A stretch of 64,000 nt of DNA from Anaeramoeba flamelloides (GCA_027625915.1 JANTQA010000047.1:19964001-20028000), one strand, 5' to 3'; positions 37,459-51,100 are shown, counted from the stretch's first letter. Translations and numbers: made by a program. Notes: generated by a model not told the origin, from the letters alone.

Positions 37459-37962
37459 AATTCAAAATAAATGGCCCACCTTATATTTCAATTTTGAATT
37501 GCTTTTGTATCGTTTTAAAGTTTTTCCTCTCACAATGAAAAGTTTGTAAATAAATCATTTTTTCTCTTTTTTATTTTTTCAAAAGTGTTTTGTTAACTTG
37601 GAAAATGAAAATCAAAATTTGAAAAGAAGTAACAGATGAATTAATGAAAAATTCGTTTCAAAAATGAAAAAGAGATTAGATTTAGTTATTCAAAGGGAAG
37701 GAGAATCGATAAATGGGTTTTATTAATTTTTAAAAAAATTTTTTTTTTCATGTAATGCTTCATTCAAAATAAATGGCCCAATTTTTTTTTAAAAATTTTT
37801 TTTTAAACTTTTTTTATTTTATTTTTTGAAGAAAAACAAATACCCCTGGAGTAGTGAACCAAATACTAAAATAAAAATTTTGATATTATAATAGATAACT
37901 ACAAGTATTAAAAATATTTTTCTTTAAATTTTGATTTTTGATGGGCCAATGATTTTGAATGA
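37459..37962. mobile_element. Element Q with three copies of a TTCAAAATAAATGGCCC motif
   Basis: The motif appears at 37461 and 37762 in one orientation and at 37941-37962 (ATGGGCCAATGATTTTGAATG) in the other. The last two bracket a 200-bp unit. Related in its first ten bases to the start of repeat M. Confidence 0.45.
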
Positions 37963-38394
37963 TAGTTTATTTGTTTTAAAATAAATGGAACAAAATTTTC
38001 ATTCAGCTTTCCAAAAAAAGATTTTAATAATCATGTTACATTTGGAACTTTTATTTCTTAAAATCAGCTAAACCATTAATTTCCCTCTGAGAATTGAGAC
38101 TTTTGATGTTTGATATTAATTATTGAGAGGTGTGTTTTTAGGAAAGCTTAATGAAAATTTGGATCTTTTTATTTTGCAATTAACAGTATATCCATCAGAA
38201 TAGATATTCTGTCAAGAAGAAAAATGTCATATAATCTCTTTAGAATTTAAAAAATAAATCAGAATAATTATAAATAGAAAAACTTTTGATCTGGTATTTG
38301 AATAATAAAAGGTATATAATTTTCACTTCCTTTTCCTCTTCTTCTTTTTTATAAATGTCAAATAAAAAGGTATAAATTTGAAATCTTTGTTTAA

Positions 38395-38563
38395 GGGTAT
38401 TTGAATAATAAAAGGTAAATAATTTTCACTGCTTTTCTACATTTCCTTTTTCAGAGAATGTCACAAATTACAACTCACTTCTTTTGTAAACTCCCTTTAA
38501 GTAAAAAGGAAAATACCGGAAAACGGAAGTGAAAATTATTTACCTTTTATTATTCAAATACCC
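38395..38563. mobile_element. Foldback element F (inner), TTAA-flanked
   Basis: 169 bp, ends GGGTATTTGAATAATAAAAG and inverse, flanked by TTAA 38391-38394 and 38564-38567. Same terminal sequence as the outer F but a different middle. Confidence 0.85.
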
Positions 38564-38567
38564 TTAA

Positions 38568-39940
38568 GGGAGTAGCTACACCATAAGACATGATAAAAAT
38601 TTGAGAGAGATGAGATAAGAACATTTTATTTTAGTGGCGTGTGATCGTAGATTCTCTAAAAATTTTTTTAAAAAAATTATTTGATATTTTTTTTTTTAGT
38701 AATGTTCAACAATAAAAAAAAAGAGATTATATTGATAAAATAGTTTTATTATTATTATTATTTTATTATTAAAATAAACTTAATTCGATTAATTTGGACA
38801 CAGTTTAAACAGTTGGAAGAATAACAAAAACATGATTTACATCAATTTGGAAATTAATTTTAATTCAACAAACTATATCATTTTTTGTGTTTTTTGTTTT
38901 TGTTTTCATTTTCTTTTTTTCAGGTACTTAATCGGTTTAGTTAGATCTGAAAATTTTTTATAGATGGTTACTAGATGGTTACAGTTGAGTTTCTTCGAGT
39001 GATAAATCCACATACAACCGGTACATGGTATCTTATCATTTGATCGATCAACCATTGTTGGTGTAATTTTAACAAATCTACCAATATATTTTTTGTTCAA
39101 ACTCTTTCATTTCAGCTCATTTCATTTTTTTTGGACACACTTGTTTTGATTTTTTGTTTTATATTGTTTTCTTATATTTGGATGAAAATGATTACTTAAA
39201 AAACCATTAATACTATGTTACTTAAATCTGGTTTTTATATTAGGTTTGGGAGAATATAGTAAATTGAGTTTTTTTTTCACTATTTTTGATTTTAGATGTG
39301 TCCAAATTTTTGGAATGGGGTTTAGTTATTTTTTCTGGGAGAAGATAATTTCAGATTCTTTGAATAAAAAGTGTATCTATTTTGTGGTTTAAACTTTGAT
39401 AACATATAATCATATTCACTTCTCATATTCCACTAAACCCAACGTTTTACAATCCTAACAAGTAATAATTCGACTTAATTATTCTAATTTTGGAATTCTT
39501 CTAGCTATTTAAGTCCCATTTATGTTTCCTTTTATATTCTCTCAATAGTAATATTGTTGTTCTTTTTAAACAAAATCCATTAATCCTAAATACCACTAAT
39601 AAAAAAATATTTCTAATTGCTTTATCTTGTCAGGATTAAAAAAATCTCAAAAATGATGAAAAAATAAAAAATGAAAAAATTAAATGCCACAATAGAATGT
39701 TGAGAGAAGAATAAAAGATAAGTCATTCAACATTCAAAACACTATTTTAAGCAATTCAACTCAACATTCTATTGTGGCAATTTCTTTGAGACTTTGAAAA
39801 AAAAATTTAAAAAATCTAATGAATGAAGTACTTTAAATAATAAAAACCAATGAGGTACAACCAGAGTAAAAAATATTATTTTCTGATCCTCTTCAGAATT
39901 GCACAAAAGTGAAAAATTTTTCTTTACCGTGGCTACTCCC
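38568..39940. mobile_element. Family E element, copy E2 (TTAA-flanked)
   Basis: 1373 bp, ends GGGAGTAGCTACACC...GTGGCTACTCCC, TTAA at 38564-38567 and 39941-39944. Same layout as E1 including an internal A copy at the same relative place. Confidence 0.85.
38783..39320 (-). mobile_element. Family A element, copy A4, nested in E2
   Basis: Left AATTTGGACACAGTTTAAAC, internal end TTTTTTTTGGACACACTTG, right GTGTCCAAATTTTTGGAATG followed by GGG and TTTA. The right outer end here is the clearest of all copies. Confidence 0.8.
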
Positions 39941-40304
39941 TTAAACAAAGATTTCAAATTTATACCTTTTTATTTGACATTTATAAAAAAGAAGAAGAGG
40001 AAAAGGAAGTGAAAATATTTTCCCATTTATTAATTCAAATACCAGTCTTGTTTGATTCAATTTTTTCTTATCCAATTTTGGGAAATCACAGTGCTCAAGA
40101 AAAGTTTCGGAAGAATTAAAAACAAGAATGAGATGAAAAAATTCCCATCGAAAATTCACATTCCCGAACTATATATTTTTAAACATCACTTTTCAGTGAT
40201 TTAATTTACAAATACCAAACTTTGAGACAATCGGTTAGTTTGGAATTTTAGTGATAAAAATTTTTCTTTTCATTTTTTTTAATTTTTAATCTTACATAAT
40301 TTAA

Positions 40305-40805
<501 letters not shown>

Positions 40806-40920
40806 ATTTTATTTTTTAGAATCAAATTCTACAGTACCTCAAAAATCACCCTTTATTTTAAATTGGTGTTTCAGTAAAAAATATTCAATAAAGGATCTTA
40901 CTTTTTTCTAGAACAAAATG

Positions 40921-40974
40921 TTTTTTTTTTCTTTTTTTTTTCTTTTTTTTTCTTTTTTTTTCTTTTTTTTTTTT

Positions 40975-41013
<39 letters not shown>

Positions 41014-41034
41014 CTTTTTTTTTATTTTGCTTTT
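40921..41034. repeat. T-tract with regular C interruptions
   Basis: About 110 bases almost all T, with CTTTTTTTT units near the left. Lies just downstream of the ubiquitin-L40 gene. Confidence 0.95.
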
Positions 41035-41422
41035 TTTTGTTTGTTTTTATTTTGTTTTCAAAAATAATTTTCTTTTTAAAATGGTAATACTTAATTTCAA
41101 GAAGTTGTTCACTACTGCTAATTGTAAAATAAAAAGATCAAAATTTTCATTCAGGATTACAAAAAAAATAATACGTTCTCAAGAATTATAACAAACTCAT
41201 CAAAGCCCCCATTCTAGAGAGAAAATTATTAATTTAATCTGCTTTCTGGCATTAAATAGTTTAAAATTTTCAAAGATCTATTAAATCATTTTTGGAAAGT
41301 TGACTAAATTCTTTTTTTATGAACCCTAAATGAGTTTTTGTCGATTGGTTTAATACTAAGTGACTATTAAACTAAAAAAAATCTTCAAATAAATTTAATA
41401 GCCAAATACTAAAACTTATTTT

Positions 41423-41880
41423 CTGTTGAGAGAAAAATGTTGTTGAGAGAAAAATAGTTTGACACCATTTTTAATTGGAAACATTAGTAAAAATGATTTT
41501 TAATTTCAATCGTTTGTGAAATAACTAGAAAATAAAAATAATCTACTTATTAGAAAAAGGATTAATGTAATTCTACTTTTTCAAAACCTTATCTCTTATA
41601 ATCCAAAGCAAGTTTAAAAATTACCATTTTCAGAATTAAGAGTAAACTTTACTAAAACTTGGATTTTTGTTAAAATAGCATGATCTACTTTAGTTATCAA
41701 CCATTCAAATGAGTATTCTACACAAACCACAGATTAATGAACTTGGAACACATTTAAACCTGGATTTATATAAAATTCACCTAGTTATCAATAGGATTTG
41801 ATTTTCAATTTTACTAATGTTCCCATTTAAAAATGGTGTCCAACCATTTTTCTGTGTCCAACATTTTTCTCTCAACAGTT
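41423..41880. mobile_element. Foldback element K
   Basis: About 460 bp. Arms of about 80 bp: GTTGAGAGAAAAATGTTG, then ACACCATTTTTAATTGGAA and CATTAGTAAAA on the left, with inverse copies ending CATTTTTCTCTCAAC on the right. Confidence 0.75.
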
Positions 41881-42693
41881 ATTGCATTTTGAAATTTCAA
41901 AATATTGTAAAAATCTGATCACTACAAAACCAAACTTACTTTAAAAGCAATTTTCAGAAATGAATTATTGTTTTTAAAAGTTTGATCCATTTTTTATTTT
42001 TTAAAAAGTTCACAAAATTCAACATATTTCTGATTTATTTCAAAAAAAATTAATTTCTTTGAAAGAAGATTGAAATCTTATTTTTTTTGGAGTATGGTAC
42101 ATCAATACACTTTTAATAATGAAACCACTAACTTTTGGGAAAATCCAGTTTAAAAAAATTACAATTATTATTTTATACTATTCATAATAGGATTTTTTGT
42201 TTCAAAGAACAGTTCCAATATTTTTTTTCATTTTTGAATAAAAAAATCTGAAAAAAAAAACCAAAAAATAAAATTAAAAATTCTATCAAAATACACCTTT
42301 TAAAAATATGGTAAATTCAACTTTTAATCTAAAGAAATACTTTTTAATTTGATTATTTATAATCTATAATTGATTATACAATTTTAATATTTTCAGCTGC
42401 ATTATTAACAACACGAAGATTTAATGATATCAATAGGTTTACAATTATTTCTAGATTTTTAAAAGATTTTCAAACAAATAAAAGGAATTTAAATAAATAA
42501 TTCTAATAAAAAAAAATTATAGATATAATCAAATAACGGTTTATAATACTAAAAATTAATTATATATAATCTTAATATTTGATAAAGAATATTGTCTAAT
42601 CTTTTAAATTTCAAGAAATTGAATAAATATTTCAAATATAAAAAAATGTTCTATCTATTTTAGATCTTCAAATATTCACTATTTAATATATAG

Positions 42694-43175
42694 TAGGGAA
42701 AAAAATACCGGGCATGAAAATAATCCTGGACAAGATTTTTAATTGTGAGTATTAGTAAAATTTTTGTCTAATTTCAATAAAATCCTTATTATAAATAACC
42801 ATTTTTTTTATGGGATTATTAATAAACCTACCCAAAGTCCATCAAAGTAAGGCGTCTCTAGAATACTCCAGTAATTGTTTGATAGCCTATGTTGATCAAC
42901 TTTTTTTGTGTAACAATCGAGTTTTATTGAGGTTTCCTAGAGTTTGGAAAATGATAATTTTTCTTCTTGTTTTTTGATTGATTGAATGGTGTTTTGAACA
43001 AATGTGATTTCATCAATCATCATTCTAATAAGTGGGGGGGGGTTATAATTGAAAAAGCAGGATTCTTAAAAAAAGGAATTTGATTTTAAATTAATGAAAT
43101 TGCACAATAATTTTACTAATATTCACAATTAAAAATCTTTGCAGGGATTATTTTCATGTCCGGTATTTTTTTCAG
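42694..43175. mobile_element. Foldback element L
   Basis: About 480 bp. Arms: AAAAAATACCGGGCATG, AAAATAATCC and GATTTTTAATTGTGA.TATTAGTAAAATT on the left, inverse on the right ending CATGTCCGGTATTTTTTTC. Confidence 0.75.
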
Positions 43176-43200
43176 TGCTCTGTATTTTTTTTGTACTGTT

Positions 43201-43645
43201 GTCAAAATAAAGCGTGCAGAAAAGTTTAACCAGTGTTTCAAAATAAAAAAGCGAGTTTTTTTTTGTTATAGTAGACCTATACATCAACCGACCAAGAAAG
43301 GAAACCAATAATAAACCCTAATTAAACATGGTAGTGGTTTCTTAAAGTTCTATTATTTAAAAAAAATTCTAAAAATAAAGGATCAAATAACAATATTTAT
43401 CTAGAAAAATAGAGTATAATTTTTGAGAAAAATTTATGAAATCAAAAAACAACACAATTTCTAAATTAGTAAAATTACAAAAAATTTTCAACAAATTGCA
43501 TCCATAATTTAAATTTTACTGAAATTTTCAGGAATTGACTTTCAAAATTGATTTGAACTTAGGTATACTTATAGTAGTAAATTGGGTGTTACATTGGGCC
43601 AAGAAAAAAAAAAGCACCTTTTATATTTTGATTCATTGATTATAG
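43201..43645 (+). repeat. Repeat M, copy 2
   Basis: Starts 25 bp after element L. Parallels M copy 1 over its full length with scattered small differences. Confidence 0.7.
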
Positions 43646-43791
43646 TTTTGGGTAATTCATTATTTTGATCGCTGTAAATCCATTTTTTGATAATTTTGAT
43701 GCCCTTCTTTCTTTCTTTTTTATATTAGGATGTTTTTCTTTCCTTTGTCTTCATTTTAATTTTCAACTAAAAAAATGGTAATTAATTATAG

Positions 43792-44246
43792 GACCAACAT
43801 ATAATGCTTTCTCATATTTCGAAGACATTAATCCACAAGAACTTTCGAAATCACATGATTTGTGGGAGTTTCTTTTCTGATTAAATATATATTTGTTGAT
43901 CTGAAATCAAGTCAAGTCAAGAGATTTATTCTTAAAATTTATGTTTTTATTTTGAAAATTTGTCATTTTGGTAAAACGATTTTTCAATTAAATTGTAAAT
44001 TTCAACTTGAAATCATTCGATGATCTTAATCCTCTTTGTTATCTGAATTTCCACTCTTTTTTAAATCCTGTTAGAGAACAGGGAGAGAGTGGAACTAAAC
44101 TTGAAAATAAAATTGACTACTCTTTTCCTCTCGAACAAAAAAATGTTTTTAATATTTTCTCTATTCAAAATGAGAATTTCAAGAAGTTTACTGTTTTTCT
44201 TTTGGAATATTCTGAAATGAAAATATTTCCAATTTCCTGGAATTAA
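43792..44246 (+). pseudogene. Two coding-like fragments of unknown identity
   Basis: From 43792 a frame of about 29 codons with good codon texture (GPTYNAFSYFEDINPQELSK and onward) ends in TGA. From about 44004 a second frame of about 80 codons (KSFDDLNPLCYLNFHSF and onward) ends at TAA 44244. The two share a vague F-x-D-x-N-P-x-x-L pattern, so they might be related pieces. I recognise no family. They could be exons of an unassembled gene, a decayed gene, or part of the next gene's upstream region; no clean splice join links them. Confidence 0.25.
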
Positions 44247-44560
44247 TCAGCTTATAAATCTTTTTTTTATATTTGTGGTTTTATATTTCAACGAAGAGTA
44301 AGATAAAATTGGAATAGTAATTATACAAAGTGAAAAAATTTGAAAAAGATAATAATCGTATTCTTGTTCAGTTTTTTTTGTGTCAGTAAATTGATATAAT
44401 AGATAATATATTTTTTCGACTATTGGACTATCCAAAACTTGGTGGTTTCCTTATTAAAGTAGATTTTTGTTCACAATCTTTACAAACAACATTTCTTTCT
44501 CTTTCAAATACAAGATTGTTTTGAGATATAATTTCAAAATGTCGAATTTAAACTTATAAA
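44247..44560 (-). pseudogene. Coding-like fragment with a CxxC pair, unknown family
   Basis: On the minus strand a frame from about 44560 reads HFEIISQNNLVFERERN followed by VVCKDCEQK. An overlapping frame then reads DSPIVEKIYYLLYQFTDTKK, a hydrophobic stretch, and a stop abutting the plus-strand stop at 44246. The two frames differ by one base without a splice signal between them, which suggests decay. Not recognised. Confidence 0.2.
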
Positions 44561-45115
44561 AAATCGAAAAAATGATTGATTTTTGCAAAACGATATTTCT
44601 TTCCCTAAAATTGTATTTAAAGTAAGTTATGTTTTTTAGGAATCAGATTTTGACTTCTTTTTTCAATTTCAAAATGCCATAAGTTTTAGAATTTGCTATT
44701 AAATTTACTTGAAAAATATTTTTTTTGTTACCCCTTCAAGAAAGAATGTTGTCACACCTCAACCATGAGCAAAAAACAAATTAGAAATAATCTTTAAATA
44801 AGAAGGTTTTCAAATTTCCTTTTATGTGAAAGACAAAAGATTTATTTCATAAATAAAAAAAGATCTGGAAATAAATGAATAAACGGTTTTTTATTATTAT
44901 TATAAACTGACTTCAGTGGTGCTGTTCTTGTTGCCTTTTTTTCCAATAATAATAGACAAAATAAACTACAAGATTTTTTAAAAATTCCAATAAGTCCAAT
45001 AAGAAAACTGTGTTTGTAAATTAGTCGGGAATTTAACAACACACAATTTTGAACATTTTCGATTTTCATTTTTCTTTTACTTTTTCTCCTTATTTTTCTC
45101 AGTAACAAAAACAAA

Positions 45116-48100
45116 ATGAGTAAGAACAAAAATAAAAAAAAAAAAAAGGAAAAAAATAAACTCGATGAATACAAATTAATCGAAGGTCTCTATCAAGACG
45201 AGGAAGAAAAACAAGTAAATTTTTATTTTAAGAGGCTTTCTCTCAAATGAATAAGCGATTACAAATTTGTTTTCGCAACCAATTTTACACAAAATCCAAA
45301 AAAACTTTCCCTTGCCTATTTTTCTTTTAAAAAATAAAACTCTTTTGCTTTGTCATAAAACAAACCACCACAATGATCTGTGTAGAAATACAATATAGCC
45401 GTGTCCTACATCAGAGACGCATCACAACTTCGAGATCCATATTCTCATTTGACCACACAAACTGCATTAAAATATCATTCATTGTCCTTCAACAAGCTGT
45501 ACGACTACATCACTCGGTTTGTATGGGTTGGGTTGTTTCTGTTAACCCTTATTGAACACCCTCAAACTTATAAAGTGAACATCAGAGTCTCACTTTCCTT
45601 GGAATTGGTCGGATTACTTTGGCTATTCTTTGTTTTGTTTGTTACTTTTAAATTCCAAGGTTGGGTCAATTTCAAAAAAGACGACTGGAATTTTCTTTTG
45701 GCAATACTTCTTATTGTAAGTTTTTGGCAAACCTTTTTTTTTTTTTTTTTTTTTTAATCTTCTCCTTTTTGTGCTTTTCTTGTTTATTTGAAAAAATTTT
45801 TTTCATAAAAGAATTCAAATTCAAATTCAAACAGCTTTCAAACTAAAACAATTTTTTGAATTTGTCTCGATTGTTTTTCCTCCAAATTCCTTTTTTTTTT
45901 TATTTATTAAATGGTTAAAAGACCCAAAAAACTTCAAAAATTAAGAAATCGATTTTGACTCATTTTATTTCTTCTTCTTTTTTCGGATTTGAAGGGAAAA
46001 TTGTATTTTAACCTTTTTTTGTTCTTTTTATTTCAACAAAGACACACCAATTGTAAATATTAAAACAATTTTCCGAGTAATTGTACACTCTTGATTTAAA
46101 GCAAAATGGATTTTTTTTTCTTTCTTGATTTTTTACTTCTAATTGTGGAAAAAAATTTTCATACATTTTCTTATATCTTTACAGAGTTTTGAATTTCCAA
46201 CCATTAAGTAATAAATTTAGTTATCTCATTTAATTTTCAGCAACCCCCTCTTAAATACTGTCATTTTCAAATGAATGATGGTATTTGAATTCTTAAGGGA
46301 TTAGAGATCTACCATGAAGAAGTTCAAAAATCAAAGTGTGTTGCTATTGACAGTAAATCATATTATGTCTCACTGGCTCAAGTGTCTCTAAAAAATTCGA
46401 TTAGTAAAGTAAACTCTTTTTCAAAAATTGTGACTCACCTGAAATAATAAATTGAAAAAAAAAAATTATCCTTTAGTATTCAAGAGCAATTAATAACTAA
46501 ATATGATTTGTAATTCTCTTTAAAGTTATTCTAAATCTATAAAAGCCTGATATATTAAAAATTAAAAAAAAATAAAAACCAAAAACTAAAAAAAAGTGAG
46601 TCACAATTTTTGAAATGAGCATTACCGATTTTTTATTACTGAACTTTCACTGAAAATAAGTTGAAAAACAAGATTTTTTATGAATAATTAAATCCATTTT
46701 CAAAGACATTACATAGTCTCAATTTTCTTAGTGATTATTTTTCTTTTCGAAAATCTCTTTTTTTTTCCATATAGACTTTTTAAAAAAAAAAAAAAAAAGA
46801 AAAAGAAAAAAAAAAGAAAAAGAAAAAAAAAGAAATAAAGAAAAACAATAGAAAAACAAAAAATTGAAAAAGCAAAACTAAAATTTGCAAAATTAGAAAA
46901 AATGATTCTTATCCAAAAATTTGAAAATATTTTTTGTAAAGAATACTGGAATCAACCCTCAAAACAACTCCCATTAACATTATAAAGTGAGTCAAAATTT
47001 ATGAAAAATAGTTTAGTTCCAAAATCATGATCTTCGTCAATTAAAAAATAATACATTATATTAGTAAAATTCCAAACATTTTTAGAAAAAAATTTGCATT
47101 TTGCGATAAATTTAAAGTCTTAATCATCAATCCTCAGACTTCAAAGTTGCAAAACATCTTATCGAAAATTTAGTTTGAAAAGTAGATTAGTGGATAAAAA
47201 ATTCTATTTTTTTAAAAAATAAAATAATTAACTCAAGGTATTATTTTTTATAAAATTATTTCTAAAATATTGGAAATATATTGAAAATAGAATTTGATTT
47301 CATAAAAAGGAAACAAAAAAATATCAATCTTTTTGTTTTAATGTAAATAATTATTGAGTTAAATATTGAAATTTAAAAAAATTGAAAAAATAGTTACTTT
47401 TTGAAGATTCTAAAGATTAATTTTCAAATACGAGATACTATTATTTTGAATTTCTATTTTTAGATTTGGTAAAGAAAAGTCAAAAAAAAATTTCCAAAAG
47501 ACTGTCAATTTTTAATTGGTGATCCTTTAGTAAAAAATCTAATAATTTATTGTTCGATAATAAACAAAATTTCAAAATTTTGAACACAGTTAAAACCGTT
47601 TAAAGAATAATAATTCTACACTTTACATTCCATTTGGAAATAATTTTGATCATTTTTTGTCTTTTTTTATTTTGTTTTCTTTTTCTTTTTTCCAGCTACA
47701 TGATCATGTTATGTTATATCTGTAAAATTTTTTTCAATGATTGTTTAAACACTGAAAGTTGAGTTCTTGTAAATAGAAAAAACACATAAGATTAGTATAT
47801 GATGATATCTAACCATTTGATCGATCAATAATTGTTTGTAGAAATTTCAACAAATTTACCAATATATTTTTTTGTTCTTCTCGTTTCATCTGGAAATTTT
47901 GAACACATCTATTTTTATTTTTTGTTTTTTTTTTCTTTTATTTGGATAAAAATGGTCACATATAAAATCATTGATGCAGGATAACTTAAACGTGATTTAA
48001 TATTATGAATGGAAAAATTCAAAGAATTTCGAAAACTAAAACAAGTTTAAAATACTTCTAATGACTGTACCTAGACGCATATTTAGACACTCTTTGAATT

Positions 48101-51100
48101 AGAAGACATAAATTTAGTCACTTCAAAATTCTCTCTCTTGAATATTTTAAATGCTTTCAACATTTAACCCTCAACAATAAAAAGAATTACAAAAAAATAA
48201 GATTTTTTGTTTTTCCTATTTTCGATCGTTATGTGTTTCAAAATTTTTGGAATGGGGTTTATTTATACTATATTTTTTAGAGCCACAGAAACCATTTGAA
48301 TTATAGTGCACCCACTGATATGATTTAGATTCTAATTACAACAATACTTTAATTATTGAAGAGAAATCTCTGGTTACGCTAATTCCTAATGATAAAAAAA
48401 TTTAACTTGAATTTATTTTTTTTTTTTTTTTTTTCACTGTCTTTATTCAAAGAGATCAATTTAACTTTTGTTATCACATATTAATTTCAGAACTTCTTTC
48501 CCAGTGTTTAATTTAAATTCATTTTATCTTTTTTTTAAAAGCCAGAGTGTCACTGTACAACTAAAACAATGATGTCTCTATTTTGAAGGTTTTTCAGATT
48601 TATTGTGAAGGGGTAAATGTTAAAAAAAACACTTGATCTGTTGAAGAGAAAATTTTGAAGTGATTAAATTCGTGCCTACCAATTCAAATAATGAATAAAC
48701 ACAGCCATTGGAATTGTTTTAAACTTAATTTAGTTTTCTAAAACGGAAACGAAGGGTCTATAAAAAAAAAATGAGAGCTTTTGGGAAAAAGAAGAAAAGA
48801 AGTTTAAGAAAAAAAAGAAAATAGAGAAGGAAAAAAATAAAGAGGTATAAAAGATTATTTTTATAATTTTTGGATAACAAGTAATTTTTAGAAAAAATTA
48901 CTCACACCATCCCCAGCACGAGGAACGAATAAACAATAACGAAGATCTCGACAAAATTTGATCCCATTTAATTTGAAAATAACAGCAAATTCAAAAAATT
49001 TTATTTCAAACCTATCAAATTCAAATACCCTTTCATCACAATTTGAAGAAAACAAAAACAAAAAACAATTTGAATCAAACAAAAAAAAAAACACAACTCC
49101 ACCACAAATCAATTCAAAATGAAAATTGCCACACATTAATTTAGACTCTTCCTTATTGAACTTTGAGATAAAATCAAATTTTTTTAAACTGAAATCTACC
49201 ATTATTAAAAAATGATCCATTATTTCTTTGGCTTTAAGTGGTAACTCAAAAGGTAAAACTTAAAGCTTTTATTAAAGAGTCAGAAAATGTGGTGACAAAT
49301 AGTATCTCCAGCACCAGAAAGTTCCAATAGCAGTAAAAATGAGAAAGATCTTGAAAAATTAAAGTATTTGTCCATTGGTTTGTTAACACAACTCCTTTGG
49401 TTTTTCTTTTGTTACAGAGCCAAAATTTAATGATAAAGAATATTATTTCTGTAAACTTTTTTGAACTTAGTTTTACCAAAAAAGTAATTTTGCTGAGTTG
49501 AAAACTCATAGCTTTGGGAATTCGTCTTGGCCAAACTGCTCTATTTAATCCTTTCAACCATTGAAAAAACCTTTTTAATACATTTGGTTTTCCATTTTTT
49601 GAAAATATTTAATCTGTTCTATATATATGTGTGTATGTGTGTATAATATAATTATATTTTATTCTTATTTTAATTATTACCTAGACAAATATAATAGAGG
49701 TGTTAGTTTTACTTATCATTGGGTATGAAGAAGATTATGTTCATTTTTCACGCTTTTTCCGGGTATATTATATTGTATATGGATCGTTTCATCTTCGTGA
49801 TTCAATTAAAAATATTCTCAAAACATTCCCCTCAGCAATACATGTCACTTTCTTAATTGTGTTCTTTATCATTTTATTTTCTTCACTTTGCATGATCTAT
49901 TTCGAAGGGTCAGATGAAGGAGATATTTGGTTTCCAAATTTTGGCACAAGCATGTGGAATATTATGGTTTTATTTTCAACAGCAAATTTCCCTGATATAA
50001 TGTAACAAATAATTTTTATTTTTTGATATTTCAAATATCACCTATTTTTGCAAAAATTGTGAGATACCTCTTGTTATCTCTACATTTTTTTTTTTTTTTT
50101 TTTTTTATTTATTTATTGTTTATATATCATTGAACGTAAAAAATTTTCAAGATATTTTTAGTATTTTTCAAAAAAATTGATACAGCCAGTGATATTATTT
50201 TCTAATTTATGAGATACATCTTCAAAAAATATATATAAATTTTACAAAATAATTCCAAAATGCATATTTCAGCAACCCCAAATTTTTAATATTCTTCATA
50301 AATCAAGTAAACTATAATCATTGAAATTTCCAATATTTTGTAAATAAGTAATTCTCGTCTTCTTTTGATAAACTCTATTAATTTAAATGTATTGAAATAA
50401 ACTCCCTTTTACTAATAACTCATTAAATTTTCGTAAGTGTTTAGGAATTCTAGGTTACTGACACAATAATAATTTAAAAAATGAAAACTTCTTTCCCTAT
50501 TATTCTTCAAATAATAAACTAAAATTATAATAAAAAAAAATACACTAATATATTATATTTTATCAGTAATATGACAAAATTTTAGAATTTAAAAAACCTA
50601 GAAACTTACCAAAACTGAACTTCTGTCACTAATAAAAAAAATTAGTTTTATAACACATGAAAAGTATGTTATATAGGCGCAATATAAATTTTGAAAGTGT
50701 TATAAAATTTGAAAGAAAATAATAAAAATATTAATAACATTTTTTGTAACATGTTAGAAAACAATAAACAAATTTATAACAAATTTTTTTTTTGTTATAA
50801 AAGACATGATAGAATTTTGTAATATGTTATATTGTTGTTATAAAATATAAAACATTTTAAAAAATGTGTGATAAGTTTTGACTATTAAAAAACAATTATA
50901 ATAGAACAAAAAAAATACATAATAAACCATCTTGTTAAAAGTGTTCCACCATTAAAAACTATGATAAAAAACTATAACTTTTAAATTGTAAAACTGCCAT
51001 TAAAAATCAATTTTTTAAATGAATTGGAATTAAATATCTTTAATTTTATTTTTTTTCAAAAAAAGATTTTATAAAAATAAAAAGTATACATCCATTCCAA

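Larger units (their letters stand above)
38293..40043. mobile_element. Foldback element F (outer), split by later insertions
   Basis: Left arm 38293-38394 and right arm 39941-40043 are about 95% inverse copies beginning GGTATTTGAATAATAAAAG. They meet at a perfect palindrome around TTTAAA, so the original element was a hairpin of about 205 bp with TTAA at its tip. F-inner and E2 now occupy that TTAA. Confidence 0.8.
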
